A stretch of 64,000 bases of DNA from Pseudomonas anguilliseptica (lineage in GTDB: Bacteria > Pseudomonadota > Gammaproteobacteria > Pseudomonadales > Pseudomonadaceae): the NCBI RefSeq assembly GCF_900105355.1, contig NZ_FNSC01000001.1, forward strand, positions 3,286,001 to 3,350,000, read 5' to 3'. Numbering within the stretch: position 1 is the first letter of the stretch; every line of letters starts with the position of its first letter. Both the position numbers and the translations under genes were made by a program. Below, one piece after another: positions 37,624 to 44,934 of this stretch. Below the pieces are notes generated by a model. It did not search any database. It saw only the letters and a list, made by a program, of their open reading frames with translations, and was not told the DNA's origin.

Positions 37624-37652
37624 AGTATGAGAACTTTAATTCTCTTTTTCAA
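37624..37652 (-). promoter_or_regulatory. Predicted leftward early promoter
   Basis: On the minus strand, TTGAAA (37652-37647), a 17-base spacer and CATACT (37629-37624) match sigma-70 -35 (5/6) and -10 (4/6) boxes, reading into the Cox/Ner-like gene. The palindrome GAGAACTTTAATTCTC overlaps the spacer, so repressor binding there would block it. Confidence 0.6.
37629..37644. promoter_or_regulatory. Repressor operator O1 (near-palindrome)
   Basis: GAGAACTTTAATTCTC has 5-bp palindromic arms (GAGAA/TTCTC). Together with the following T-tract it forms one copy of a direct repeat (aactttaattctcttt) whose second copy lies 33 bp downstream. Operator function is inferred from position between divergent regulators. 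Confidence 0.6.
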
Positions 37653-37661
37653 GGGGTTTAT

Positions 37662-38072
37662 GTGACCTTTAGTTCTCTTTCTTGCGTTCGGATGCAGGAA
37701 GAACGCAAGCGCTTAAAGCTCAAGCAGATAGAAGTCGCTGCTAAATGTGGTGTTTCCAGGGAGGTTTGGGGCCGCTACGAGAGGGGCATTGCTGTGCCTG
37801 GCGGTGAGGTTCTGTACGCCTTTGCGAATCTTGGGGCAGACGCTCAATACATCCTCACGGGCGAGCGGCGGTGCCAGCAGAAGTGCCCGGATATACCGAC
37901 AGATGAGCAATTGCTGCTCGACAGCTATCGCGGGCTCAGTGCAACCAAGAAAAAGCAGCTACTCGCATCCCTGCTGACAGGTGATGTAGCGAAGAAACCA
38001 GCTAAGAGTGGCGGTGGCGTTGTGGTCACAGGCTCGGGAAATAAGACAGCAGGTAGGGACTATCACGAGTAA
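37662..38072 (+). CDS. XRE-family phage repressor (cI-like)
   Basis: 136 residues: an N-terminal helix-turn-helix (RMQEERKRLKLKQIEVAAKCGVSREVWGRYERGIAVPGGEVLYAFANLGADAQYILTGE) with no S24 peptidase domain. The C-terminal tail ends GSGNKTAGRDYHE. GTG 37662 is favoured by AAGGGG 5 bases upstream; ATG 37692 is an alternative. Divergent from the early operon, it is the likely lysogeny repressor. Confidence 0.85.
   Translation: MTFSSLSCVRMQEERKRLKLKQIEVAAKCGVSREVWGRYERGIAVPGGEVLYAFANLGADAQYILTGERRCQQKCPDIPTDEQLLLDSYRGLSATKKKQLLASLLTGDVAKKPAKSGGGVVVTGSGNKTAGRDYHE
37665..37683. promoter_or_regulatory. Repressor operator O2 overlapping the repressor start
   Basis: acctttagttctctttctt repeats O1 (aactttaattctctttttc, from 37632) with four mismatches, 33 bp apart (about three helical turns). 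It lies within the first codons of the repressor gene, which would suit autoregulation. Confidence 0.5.
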
Positions 38073-38082
38073 GGAGCAGTTC

Positions 38083-38673
38083 GTGAGTGGCAATGACGTT
38101 GAAGTAAGTGGTGAGCAGAACAGAGTTGCTGGGCGGGACTTCATCGAGATCAACCTTGGCGGTAGGCCGGATGAGCGTGCTTTGTTGCCTGCACAGCGTA
38201 AGGAGTTACACCAGTTGCGCGCCCAGTGCGAAGAGCTGGGCGATGACCCTAGAGCTGTCTGGCGAGAGATTCACACCCAGCTCAGCGTGACCGGCCTGGA
38301 TGAAGTTACAGCCGCCCAGTTCGTTCAGGCCCGTGGGGTTATCCAGGCACGCCTTGAGCGTCTCCAGGAGGAGGCCGACAAGAAGCGGCTGACCGAGAAG
38401 ATTGATCAAATTGCAGCTGAGAAAGGTGCCTACCAGGAGCTGAACAACTTCTGTGAGCTGAGCTTCGGGCGCACCCAACTCAGCCTGCTCAAGCGAGCTG
38501 AGTTGCCTAAGGCCCTGGAATTCATCCAGCAGTTCGAGGCAAAGCCAGCTGAGCCAAGCGCAGCCCCGCATGCGGCTGCGAAGTTAGAGCTGAGAGAGTT
38601 TCTGATCACCTACCACTGGAACGCAGCGGGACTATTTGTATTTGGGCTGCTGGTTGGCGGCTTCTGGTTCTGA
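38083..38673 (+). CDS. Membrane-tethered protein with GNxxAGRD motif and antirepressor-like domain
   Basis: 196 residues. Starts VSGNDVEVSGEQNRVAGRDF, echoing the repressor tail. A helical middle (residues about 30-120) is followed by NNFCELSFGRTQLSLLKRAELPKALEFIQ, which resembles the ORF6C-type C-terminal domain of phage antirepressors. One transmembrane helix ends the protein (AAGLFVFGLLVGGFWF). GTG 38083 has AAGGAG at 6 bases. It lies 10 bases after the repressor, so the two are an operon. Confidence 0.72.
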   Translation: MSGNDVEVSGEQNRVAGRDFIEINLGGRPDERALLPAQRKELHQLRAQCEELGDDPRAVWREIHTQLSVTGLDEVTAAQFVQARGVIQARLERLQEEADKKRLTEKIDQIAAEKGAYQELNNFCELSFGRTQLSLLKRAELPKALEFIQQFEAKPAEPSAAPHAAAKLELREFLITYHWNAAGLFVFGLLVGGFWF

Positions 38674-38697
38674 ATCAAAGGAGGGCGGTTGCAGGAG

Positions 38698-39782
38698 CTG
38701 AGTGCAACACGGTTATTGAATTGACGCTGGCGCATCATGCCGCATAGCCATGGCTTCTTGCATTACTTCGCTCATGACTTCGATCGGGCACTTGAAGTCG
38801 AAGCGCTTACGCGGCCGCATATTCAGTTGCAGTGCAATGGCATCCAACTGTTCTTGGCTGTGTCCCGACAAGTCTGTGCCCTTGGGCAGGTACTGGCGAA
38901 TGAGGCCGTTGATGTTTTCGTTGCTGCCGCGCTGCCAGGGGCTGTGTGGGTCGCAGAAGTAGATCGCTATGCCGGTTCTCTGGGTGATCTCGGCGTGCCG
39001 CGCCATCTCCCGGCCCTGGTCGTAGGTCATGCTCTTACGCATCGCCAGCGGCATACGATTGAGTGCGGCGCTGAAACCTTCCATCGCCGAGGTCGCCGTC
39101 GCATCGTTCATCTTGATCAGCATCAGGTAGCCACTGGTGCGTTCTACCAAGGTGCCGACCGACGAGGCGTTGGCCTTGCCCTTGATAAGGTCGCCCTCCC
39201 AGTGGCCCGGCATCAGGCGGTCTTCAATCTCCGGCGGGCGCACGTGAATACTGACCAGCTCCGGGAGCTGGCCACGTCGATCCACGCCGCCAGAGCGCGG
39301 CCTGCGCGTCGTCTTGCTTTGGCGCAGGCAGATAATCAGCTCCTTGCGCAGCTCGCCGACCGGCAAGGCATAGATCGCGGTATAGATCGTCTCGCGACAG
39401 ACGTAGGCATCTCTGAGGCTGGGTATGTTCATGCTGCGCAGCTTGCCGGCAATCTGCTCGGGAGACAAACGCTCACGCAGCATATGGGTCACCAACTCGA
39501 AGCGTTCACTACCGGGCAGCAGCTTTCGCTTGGGCCGGCAGACTTGGCGCCGGGCTCTCATCTGCTGCTGCGCCGCACGGGCCGAGTAACGACCGCAGAC
39601 CTCTCGATTACGGCGCAACTCGCGACTGATAGTCGAGGGGGATCGGTTGATCAGGTGGGCAATCTTGCGCAGGCTAAAGCCTTGGGCATGACCGATTTGA
39701 ATAGTGGCGCGCTCTTCAACGCTGAGTTCGGAATAAGACATAGGGGCAGCACCGTATCGGAAAGATCAGGTGTTGCACTCAG
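38698..39782 (-). mobile_element. IS30-family insertion sequence
   Basis: Bounded by inverted repeats CTGAGTGCAACAC (38698-38710) and its reverse complement (39770-39782), about 1.09 kb, holding one IS30-type transposase. It separates the repressor operon from a lipoprotein gene. No clear target duplication can be read. Confidence 0.85.
38713..39741 (-). CDS. IS30-family transposase
   Basis: 342 residues: an N-terminal helix-turn-helix (GFSLRKIAHLINRSPSTISRELRRN) and a DDE domain with IS30 signatures PGHWEGDLIKGKANASSVGTLVER, MTYDQGREMARH and CDPHSPWQRGSNENINGLIRQYLPKG. It appears full length and intact. Confidence 0.95.
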   Translation of the reverse strand: MSYSELSVEERATIQIGHAQGFSLRKIAHLINRSPSTISRELRRNREVCGRYSARAAQQQMRARRQVCRPKRKLLPGSERFELVTHMLRERLSPEQIAGKLRSMNIPSLRDAYVCRETIYTAIYALPVGELRKELIICLRQSKTTRRPRSGGVDRRGQLPELVSIHVRPPEIEDRLMPGHWEGDLIKGKANASSVGTLVERTSGYLMLIKMNDATATSAMEGFSAALNRMPLAMRKSMTYDQGREMARHAEITQRTGIAIYFCDPHSPWQRGSNENINGLIRQYLPKGTDLSGHSQEQLDAIALQLNMRPRKRFDFKCPIEVMSEVMQEAMAMRHDAPASIQ

Positions 39783-39806
39783 TTTTTGCCGCCGCCGAGT
39801 ATCAAT

Positions 39807-40319
39807 ATGAAAAAATGGATCATCGCTTTCACTGCCATTGCCCTCGCGGGCTGTGGTGAAGAACCACCAAAAACGCTCAATGAAATCAGCAAAAGCGTTG
39901 TGGACGTATCAACGCTCAAGCTAGAGGGTGCTGAGGCGCTTGTCTTCGGGCTGAAGCCTGACTTTGGTTACGACAATTCCACCTACTTCTTCATGGCCAC
40001 TGAAGAGGCAAACCGCATCCTACCGAAGCTGGTGAAGTACTTCCCCGATCAGAAACCTGACCAGGTGGTGTTTACCCTCAATTCAACACTGGTTGATAAG
40101 TACGGAAACGAAAGTAAGGCCCCCGTCATACAGCTTGCCTTCAACATGACGGACATCCAAAAGATCAACTACGAGAAAGGGCAGTTCACTAGTTGGGATC
40201 TACTCGGGTTGAGCAACATCGAGTTCCTGCATCCAGCAGGCGCAAGCATCGTGCGCGAATACTGCGCGGGTGAAAATAACGCTGAATATGCAGCAGCCTT
40301 TTGCAGCCGCTTCATCTGA
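39807..40319 (+). CDS. Predicted lipoprotein (possible moron)
   Basis: 170 residues with a lipoprotein signal (MKKWIIAFTAIALAGC, Cys16). The mature part is acidic and mixed alpha/beta (TYFFMATEEANRILPKLVKYFPDQKPDQVVFTLN...), ending with two Cys. It lies between the IS30 right end (25 bases upstream) and the first late-promoter palindrome. No ribosome-binding site remains in the short leader. Phage lipoproteins at such places often mediate superinfection exclusion, but this is only inferred. Confidence 0.75.
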   Translation: MKKWIIAFTAIALAGCGEEPPKTLNEISKSVVDVSTLKLEGAEALVFGLKPDFGYDNSTYFFMATEEANRILPKLVKYFPDQKPDQVVFTLNSTLVDKYGNESKAPVIQLAFNMTDIQKINYEKGQFTSWDLLGLSNIEFLHPAGASIVREYCAGENNAEYAAAFCSRFI

Positions 40320-40336
40320 TTAGGTCGGCCGGTTCT

Positions 40337-40355
40337 CTTTAAACCGGATTAAAAG
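40337..40355 (+). promoter_or_regulatory. Late-promoter palindrome 1 (lysis block)
   Basis: CTTTAAACCGGATTAAAAG, an imperfect palindrome (arms CTTTAAACC and CTTTTAATC share 7 of 9 bases), 85 bases before the muramidase-like gene. Two further copies differ only at the central base. Position matches Mu Plys, controlled by C. Confidence 0.75.
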
Positions 40356-40366
40356 CCCTCCTGCCG

Positions 40367-40422
40367 CACGCCGCCGATTATGGCGGCGTGTTCGTTTCTG
40401 GCGCTCGGTTTTCCTGAGCGCC
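40367..40422 (+). other. Two leader hairpins before lysis genes
   Basis: CACGCCGCC-gattat-GGCGGCGTG (40367-40390, 9 bp) and GGCGCTC-(9)-GAGCGCC (40400-40422, 7 bp) follow the palindrome and precede the ribosome-binding site. They could be terminators of the lipoprotein gene or leader structures of the late transcript. Confidence 0.55.
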
Positions 40423-40439
40423 CAGCAGCAGGAGGCGCT

Positions 40440-40937
40440 ATGCGACCTGAAACCCCTCGCGGTATCCGCAATTACAACCCTGGCAATATCGACCGTGTGG
40501 CAGGTGTGCGCTGGCAGGGCCAGGCGACTGACCAGAGTGCCGATCCACGCTTCGTCGTGTTCAACGGCCCACGCTGGGGTGTCCGTGCTATCGCGCGGGT
40601 TCTGATCACTTACCAAGATAAGCGCCGTGCAAAAGATGGCAGCCGCATCGACACCGTGCGTGAGTTCATCGAGCGCTGGGCTCCAGCCGTGGAAAACGAC
40701 ACCAGCGCCTATGCCAAGGCGGTAGCCAGCGCACTGGGCATTGGCCCAGACGATGAGCGTGTGGACGTTTACCGCTACGAAACCATGCGCACACTGGTGC
40801 TGGCCATCATCCGCCACGAAAACGGCCCCGGCCCACTGCCGGGCGGTGCTTGGTATGGCGAGTCAATCATCGTTGATGGCCTGGCCTTGGCCGGCATCGT
40901 GCCTGGTGTGCAGCACGGCAAAGCGGTGGCGGCATGA
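40440..40937 (+). CDS. Phage muramidase-like lysis/structural protein
   Basis: 165 residues beginning with the RGIRNYNPGNI block and GPRWGVRAIARVLITYQDKR..TVREFIERWAPAVENDTSAYA, a pattern of phage-encoded lysozyme-like proteins (PRD1 P5/endolysin type). First gene after late-promoter site 1; a holin-like gene follows with a 4-bp overlap, which supports a lytic role. ATG 40440 follows GGAGG. Confidence 0.75.
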   Translation: MRPETPRGIRNYNPGNIDRVAGVRWQGQATDQSADPRFVVFNGPRWGVRAIARVLITYQDKRRAKDGSRIDTVREFIERWAPAVENDTSAYAKAVASALGIGPDDERVDVYRYETMRTLVLAIIRHENGPGPLPGGAWYGESIIVDGLALAGIVPGVQHGKAVAA

Positions 40938-41152
40938 AGTTGATTGCCGAGTGGCGTCGTTGCCACACCTTCTACAGCGTACAGCTCGCGGCGCTGATCG
41001 CCCTGTTTGGCTTCCTGCAGGTCACGCTGCTGCCGATCTGGCAGGCGCAACTGTCCCCAACTGCCTACGCCACCCTCAATAGCGTGCTGGCCGGCTTGCT
41101 GTTTATCGCCCGCCTGGTCAAGCAGGGGCCGGAAGAGGAGTCGCCGCAATGA
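40934..41152 (+). CDS. Holin-like two-helix membrane protein
   Basis: 72 residues with two hydrophobic segments (YSVQLAALIALFGFLQVTLLP and AYATLNSVLAGLLFIARLV) and a charged tail. Position between the muramidase-like gene and the spanins suggests a holin. ATGA overlaps both neighbours. Confidence 0.72.
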   Translation: MKLIAEWRRCHTFYSVQLAALIALFGFLQVTLLPIWQAQLSPTAYATLNSVLAGLLFIARLVKQGPEEESPQ

Positions 41153-41334
41153 TGCGCTGCCTGTTCGGCCGCCTCCTGGTGGCCATCGCCGATCTGCTGC
41201 CAAGGCCCTGGATGTCCAGTGTCCGTTATCTGCAGGAGTGGCCCCAGGTGCGGCCCGGCAAGACGGGCATTTCAGCTGCTCGTCGCGCAGCCCGAAAGGC
41301 CCGCAACACACGCAGAGGCCACCGTCATGCTTGA
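41149..41334 (+). CDS. Small basic phage protein in lysis block
   Basis: 61 residues, hydrophobic start (MMRCLFGRLLVAIADLLP) and a very basic end (GISAARRAARKARNTRRGHRHA). It overlaps the holin-like stop by 4 bases and the Rz start by 8, indicating a genuine coupled gene. Function unknown. Confidence 0.6.
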   Translation: MMRCLFGRLLVAIADLLPRPWMSSVRYLQEWPQVRPGKTGISAARRAARKARNTRRGHRHA

Positions 41335-41944
41335 GCGCCTGAGTACACCACTACCGTCCGGTTTCACCTTGGCGCTGCTGGCCTGCCTTATGAGCGGCGC
41401 AGCTGCTGCTGGCATCGCCTATGGCTTCGGCTACCGCTATGCCGATGCGCAAGGCACCGCACGTTTAGAGCGCCTGGAGCGCCGTTATGCCGAGCAGGCC
41501 AAGCAGGCCAAGCAGGCCGCCGAGGACAACCTGCTGCGTTACAGCCAGCAGGTTGTCCGCGCCAATGAAACCGAGGCGCTGCTGATGGCAACGCTGGATC
41601 GCTTCACCACCGAAGCCAAACAGATCGAGGAGCGCATCCCGCATGTCACCACCGTCTACCGGCCGGCACCTGCTGCCGAGCCTGTTGCTATCCCTCATTG
41701 CGTGTTCACTGCTGGCTGGTTGCGCGACTACAACCTCGCCCTCGGTGTGCCCGCCCCAGGAACAGGCACCGCTGCCACCCACGCTGCGCAAGCGGCCTGG
41801 CCAGCCCCCGGCGCTGACACCGAACTATTGGAAAGCGGCGTCACCCCGGCCGACATCCTGGCTCACGCCAAGGACTATGGAAGATGGGCCAGCGCTCTAC
41901 ACGCCCAGCTCAATGCTCTGCTCGATCTCCAGAAAAAGGACTGA
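41327..41944 (+). CDS. Rz-like inner-membrane spanin
   Basis: 205 residues: an N-terminal transmembrane helix (about 14-35), a coiled-coil periplasmic part (TARLERLERRYAEQAKQAKQAAEDNLLRY...) and a C-terminal domain with Pro/Ala-rich linkers. It joins outer-membrane Rz1 to disrupt the outer membrane at lysis. ATG 41327 is used since the longer frame (41219) overlaps the upstream genes. Confidence 0.83.
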   Translation: MLERLSTPLPSGFTLALLACLMSGAAAAGIAYGFGYRYADAQGTARLERLERRYAEQAKQAKQAAEDNLLRYSQQVVRANETEALLMATLDRFTTEAKQIEERIPHVTTVYRPAPAAEPVAIPHCVFTAGWLRDYNLALGVPAPGTGTAATHAAQAAWPAPGADTELLESGVTPADILAHAKDYGRWASALHAQLNALLDLQKKD

Positions 41945-41960
41945 CACCACATGGATGTAG
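41643..41960 (+). CDS. Rz1-like outer-membrane spanin, embedded in Rz
   Basis: A 105-residue lipoprotein encoded in the +1 frame inside Rz. It has a signal and lipobox (LLSLIACSLLAGC, Cys27) and then a Pro-rich mature part (CPPQEQAPLPPTLRKRPGQPP). Nested Rz/Rz1 pairs are established in many phages. The frame ends 16 bases past the Rz stop. Confidence 0.83.
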   Translation: MSPPSTGRHLLPSLLLSLIACSLLAGCATTTSPSVCPPQEQAPLPPTLRKRPGQPPALTPNYWKAASPRPTSWLTPRTMEDGPALYTPSSMLCSISRKRTDTTWM

Positions 41961-42169
41961 CTGACCTCGCGCAAGACAACGACTTCACCGAAGCCGCACT
42001 GCGTGCTCACCAGTCCGGCCTGCAGCGCCGCTCTGGTTTATCCGCCTACCGCTGCGATGAATGTGGCGATGCCATCGACGAGCGCCGCCGCCAGGCGGAG
42101 CCCGGTACCGAGCATTGCACCGAGTGCAAAGACACATTGGAACGGCTGCATAAGCGAGGCTTGCGATGA
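41951..42169 (+). CDS. TraR/DksA-type zinc finger protein
   Basis: 72 residues with the TraR/DksA C4 zinc finger (YRCDECGDAIDERRRQAEPGTEHCTECKDTLE). TraR-like proteins bind RNA polymerase in the secondary channel and alter promoter use. Starts inside the Rz1 end; 4-bp overlap with the next gene. Confidence 0.88.
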   Translation: MDVADLAQDNDFTEAALRAHQSGLQRRSGLSAYRCDECGDAIDERRRQAEPGTEHCTECKDTLERLHKRGLR

Positions 42170-42477
42170 ACTTTGAACAACTCAACTTCGGCTTCGGTGC
42201 CGTGCAATGGCTGATCACCGTGGCCATCGGTGTGTACTCCTGGTTTATGAGCCGTCAGGCAGCCAGCGCCCAGGAGTTGCTGGAACTGCGGACGCGCATT
42301 GTGGCCCTGGAGGAACAGGCCCGCCATCTGCCCAGCCAGACAGCAATCACCGGCCTGCTGGTCAGCCTGGAGGCTGTTCGCAGTGATCTGTCCGGGATGA
42401 GAAACACGATTGGTGGCGTGCAACGCTCCGTCGAGAACATCAACGCATACCTGCTACAGGAGAAGACGCGAGCATGA
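42166..42477 (+). CDS. DUF2730-like membrane protein
   Basis: 103 residues: one N-terminal transmembrane helix (VQWLITVAIGVYSWFM) and a coiled-coil tail (ELLELRTRIVALEEQARHLP...). Matches the DUF2730 family found before the terminase genes of Mu-like phages. Function unknown. Confidence 0.78.
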   Translation: MNFEQLNFGFGAVQWLITVAIGVYSWFMSRQAASAQELLELRTRIVALEEQARHLPSQTAITGLLVSLEAVRSDLSGMRNTIGGVQRSVENINAYLLQEKTRA

Positions 42478-42767
42478 GCCAATACGCCGAATACCTGCGC
42501 CAGGACATTCGCCTGGTGATCCTCCGTCTGCTGGTTGAAATGACGGCCTACCGCGCCAACAGCTCAGTACTGACCATGGCCCTGGACAGCTATGGCCACA
42601 CCCTCAGCCGCGACCAGGTCAAAACCGAACTGAGCTGGCTGGCCGAGCAGAATGCCTTGACGCTTGAGGACGTTGGCCCGGTGCTGGTCGCCACCCTCAC
42701 CGAGCGCGGTCAGGATATTGCCGCAGGCCGCGCTCGCGTGCCGGGCATCAAGCGGCCGGGGGCCTGA
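42474..42767 (+). CDS. Phage winged-helix-like protein (VpaChn25_0724 type)
   Basis: 97 residues (YAEYLRQDIRLVILRLLVEMTAYRANSSVLTMALDSYGHTLSRDQVKTELSWLAEQNALTLEDVG), which reads as a winged helix of a family typical of Mu-like phages at this location. Role not established. Confidence 0.78.
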   Translation: MSQYAEYLRQDIRLVILRLLVEMTAYRANSSVLTMALDSYGHTLSRDQVKTELSWLAEQNALTLEDVGPVLVATLTERGQDIAAGRARVPGIKRPGA

Positions 42768-42769
42768 CC

Positions 42770-43318
42770 ATGGCTGGCAAGTCATCCATCACCCGCCTTC
42801 CGCCGATGGTCAAGGCGTACATCCAGAAGCTGCTGCGCGAAGACCGCATGACGCTGGATGACATGCTGGCCGATATCCAGTCGCGCTTCCCCAATGAAAA
42901 GGCCCCCAGCCGCAGTGCCTTGGGGCGGTTCAAGCAGGGCTTTGAAGAACTGACGGAGAAAGTTAGAAACCAGCGGGAGATGGCTGAAGCCTTCGTCGGT
43001 GCCTTTGGCGAGGACGCCTCCGACAAAACCGGCGTGCTCCTGGTCGAAGCCATCTCAACGCTGACCTACCAGGCGGCCATGGGTGCGCATGAAAAGGACG
43101 AAGTAACCATCGCTGAGGTATCAGCCCTGGCTCGCGCCGCCAAGGCCACCATGGAAGCCCGCACGATGAGCGTGAAGGAGCGCCAGACTATCGAGAAAGC
43201 AGCCCGCGAGCGGTTGCTCCAGGAGCAGGCGGCCGAGCTGGATAAGACCGTCCAGGCCGGGGGCATGGATGAGGCGACAGCCGAGTTCTGGAAGAAGAAA
43301 TTCCTGGGGGTTGCATGA
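42770..43318 (+). CDS. Terminase small subunit (DUF3486, Mu gp27-like)
   Basis: 182 residues: N-terminal HTH-like region (LPPMVKAYIQKLLREDRMTLDDMLADIQSRFPNEKAPSRSALGRFKQGFEEL) and a helical C-terminal half. DUF3486 proteins are the small-terminase equivalents of Mu phages. Overlaps the large terminase start by 4 bases. Confidence 0.87.
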   Translation: MAGKSSITRLPPMVKAYIQKLLREDRMTLDDMLADIQSRFPNEKAPSRSALGRFKQGFEELTEKVRNQREMAEAFVGAFGEDASDKTGVLLVEAISTLTYQAAMGAHEKDEVTIAEVSALARAAKATMEARTMSVKERQTIEKAARERLLQEQAAELDKTVQAGGMDEATAEFWKKKFLGVA

Positions 43319-44934
43319 CCACCCCGGCGATCAAGCCATCCACCAGCACCCTGCGCGTCGTCGAGTGGGACGAGCTGCCGGTCTCTGTTCGCCAGATCCC
43401 CGAGGGCTACAACCCGATTGCCGATGGCATCCTCATGGCGCACCAGGTCGACTGGCTGCGGATCGAGGCGCAGATCAAGCTCTGCGAGAAAGGCCGGCGT
43501 ACCGGCATCACCTTCGCCGAAGCCCTGGACTCAGTGATCACCGCCGCATCGCGCAAGAGCGCTGGCGGCATGGACGTGTTCTATGTAGGTGACACCAAGG
43601 AAAAGGGCCTGGAGTTCATTGGCTACTGCGCCAAGTTCAGCCGGGTCATTGCCGAGGCCCAAGCCTCGGGTGTCAGCCAGATCGAAGAGTTCCTGTTTGA
43701 GGATCAGGACGACAGCGGCAACACCCGCCAGATCAACGCCTACCGCATCCGCTACGCCAGCGGCTTCAAGATCGTCGCGCTGTCCAGCAACCCGGCCAAC
43801 CTTCGTGGCCTGCAGGGCAAGGTGATCCTGGACGAAGCCGCCTTTCACCGTGACGTGTCCGCCGTGCTTGATGCTGCGACCGCGTTGCTGATCTGGGGCG
43901 GCCGCATCGTCATCATCAGCTCGCACAACGGCAAGTCGAATGCCTTCAACCAGATGGCCACCGACATCCGCGAGGGACGTTACGGCGATGACGCCAAGGT
44001 CTACAAGGCCACCTTCGATGACGCGGTAGCGAACGGGCTGTATGAGCGGGTCTGCCTCATGAAAGGTGAGGTCCCCACGCTCGAAGGCAAGGAAGCCTGG
44101 TACAAGAAAATCCGCAACGCCTACGGCCCGCGCAAGGCGCAGATGCGCGAGGAACTGGATGCCATCCCGCGTGATGGCGGCGGCGTGTGCATCCCTGGTG
44201 TCTGGATTGAAGACGCCATGCGCGCCGGTCGCCCGGTGCTGCGCCTGGCGCTCGATGACGACTTCACCAAGCAGTCAGTCAGTCGACGCGATGCCTATGT
44301 CGAAGAGTGGATCGAGCGCCACGTTGCGCCGCTGATCAAGCAGCTTAATCCGAGCCTGCGCCACTACTACGGCCATGACTATGCCCGTCACCGTGACTTC
44401 TCCATTGGTGCACCCATGTCGGTCGATCAGGCCCGCCACCGTGACGTGCCCTTCGTAGTTGAGATGCACAAGGTGCCGGCCCGCCAGCAGAAACTGGTGA
44501 TCTTCTACATCCTGCGCAATCTGCCTCGGTTTGCCGGGGCTGCTCTCGACGCCTCCGGTAACGGTGAGACCCTGGCTGAAGATACGGCCGATGAGTTCGG
44601 CCATGACCGCATTCACCAGGTGAAGCTGTCCCGCTCTTGGTACGGAGCCTGGATGCCCAAGTTCGTCGGGCTGTTCGAGGACGGCACCATCACCATCCCG
44701 AAAGACGACAACCTGCAACAGGACATCCGAGGTATCGAAACGGTCGACGGGATTCCGATGATCACCAAGACCCGCGCGAAAGACCTCAAAGATCCTGACC
44801 TGCATCGCCACGGCGACTTCGCAGGGGCTGGCGTTCTCGCCAACTTCGCCACGCTGGAGTCGCCCTCGGGCCCAGTCACCGTCAAATCCCGTCGCCCACG
44901 TCAGGGCCTTCGCATTACCCAGGGGTACGCATGA
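43315..44934 (+). CDS. Terminase large subunit (Mu gp28-like)
   Basis: 539 residues: an ATPase part (MAHQVDWLRIEAQIKLCEKGRRTGITFAEALDS; Walker B-like KVILDEAAFHRD) and a nuclease part with acidic residues (HYYGHDYARHRDFSIGAP; GAALDASGNGETLAED). It packages headfuls of DNA cut from integrated copies. Confidence 0.93.
   Translation: MTTPAIKPSTSTLRVVEWDELPVSVRQIPEGYNPIADGILMAHQVDWLRIEAQIKLCEKGRRTGITFAEALDSVITAASRKSAGGMDVFYVGDTKEKGLEFIGYCAKFSRVIAEAQASGVSQIEEFLFEDQDDSGNTRQINAYRIRYASGFKIVALSSNPANLRGLQGKVILDEAAFHRDVSAVLDAATALLIWGGRIVIISSHNGKSNAFNQMATDIREGRYGDDAKVYKATFDDAVANGLYERVCLMKGEVPTLEGKEAWYKKIRNAYGPRKAQMREELDAIPRDGGGVCIPGVWIEDAMRAGRPVLRLALDDDFTKQSVSRRDAYVEEWIERHVAPLIKQLNPSLRHYYGHDYARHRDFSIGAPMSVDQARHRDVPFVVEMHKVPARQQKLVIFYILRNLPRFAGAALDASGNGETLAEDTADEFGHDRIHQVKLSRSWYGAWMPKFVGLFEDGTITIPKDDNLQQDIRGIETVDGIPMITKTRAKDLKDPDLHRHGDFAGAGVLANFATLESPSGPVTVKSRRPRQGLRITQGYA

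Noticed and set aside
38737..39810. 357-codon plus-strand frame across the IS30 transposase
   Set aside because: Antisense to an intact IS30 transposase with all signatures.
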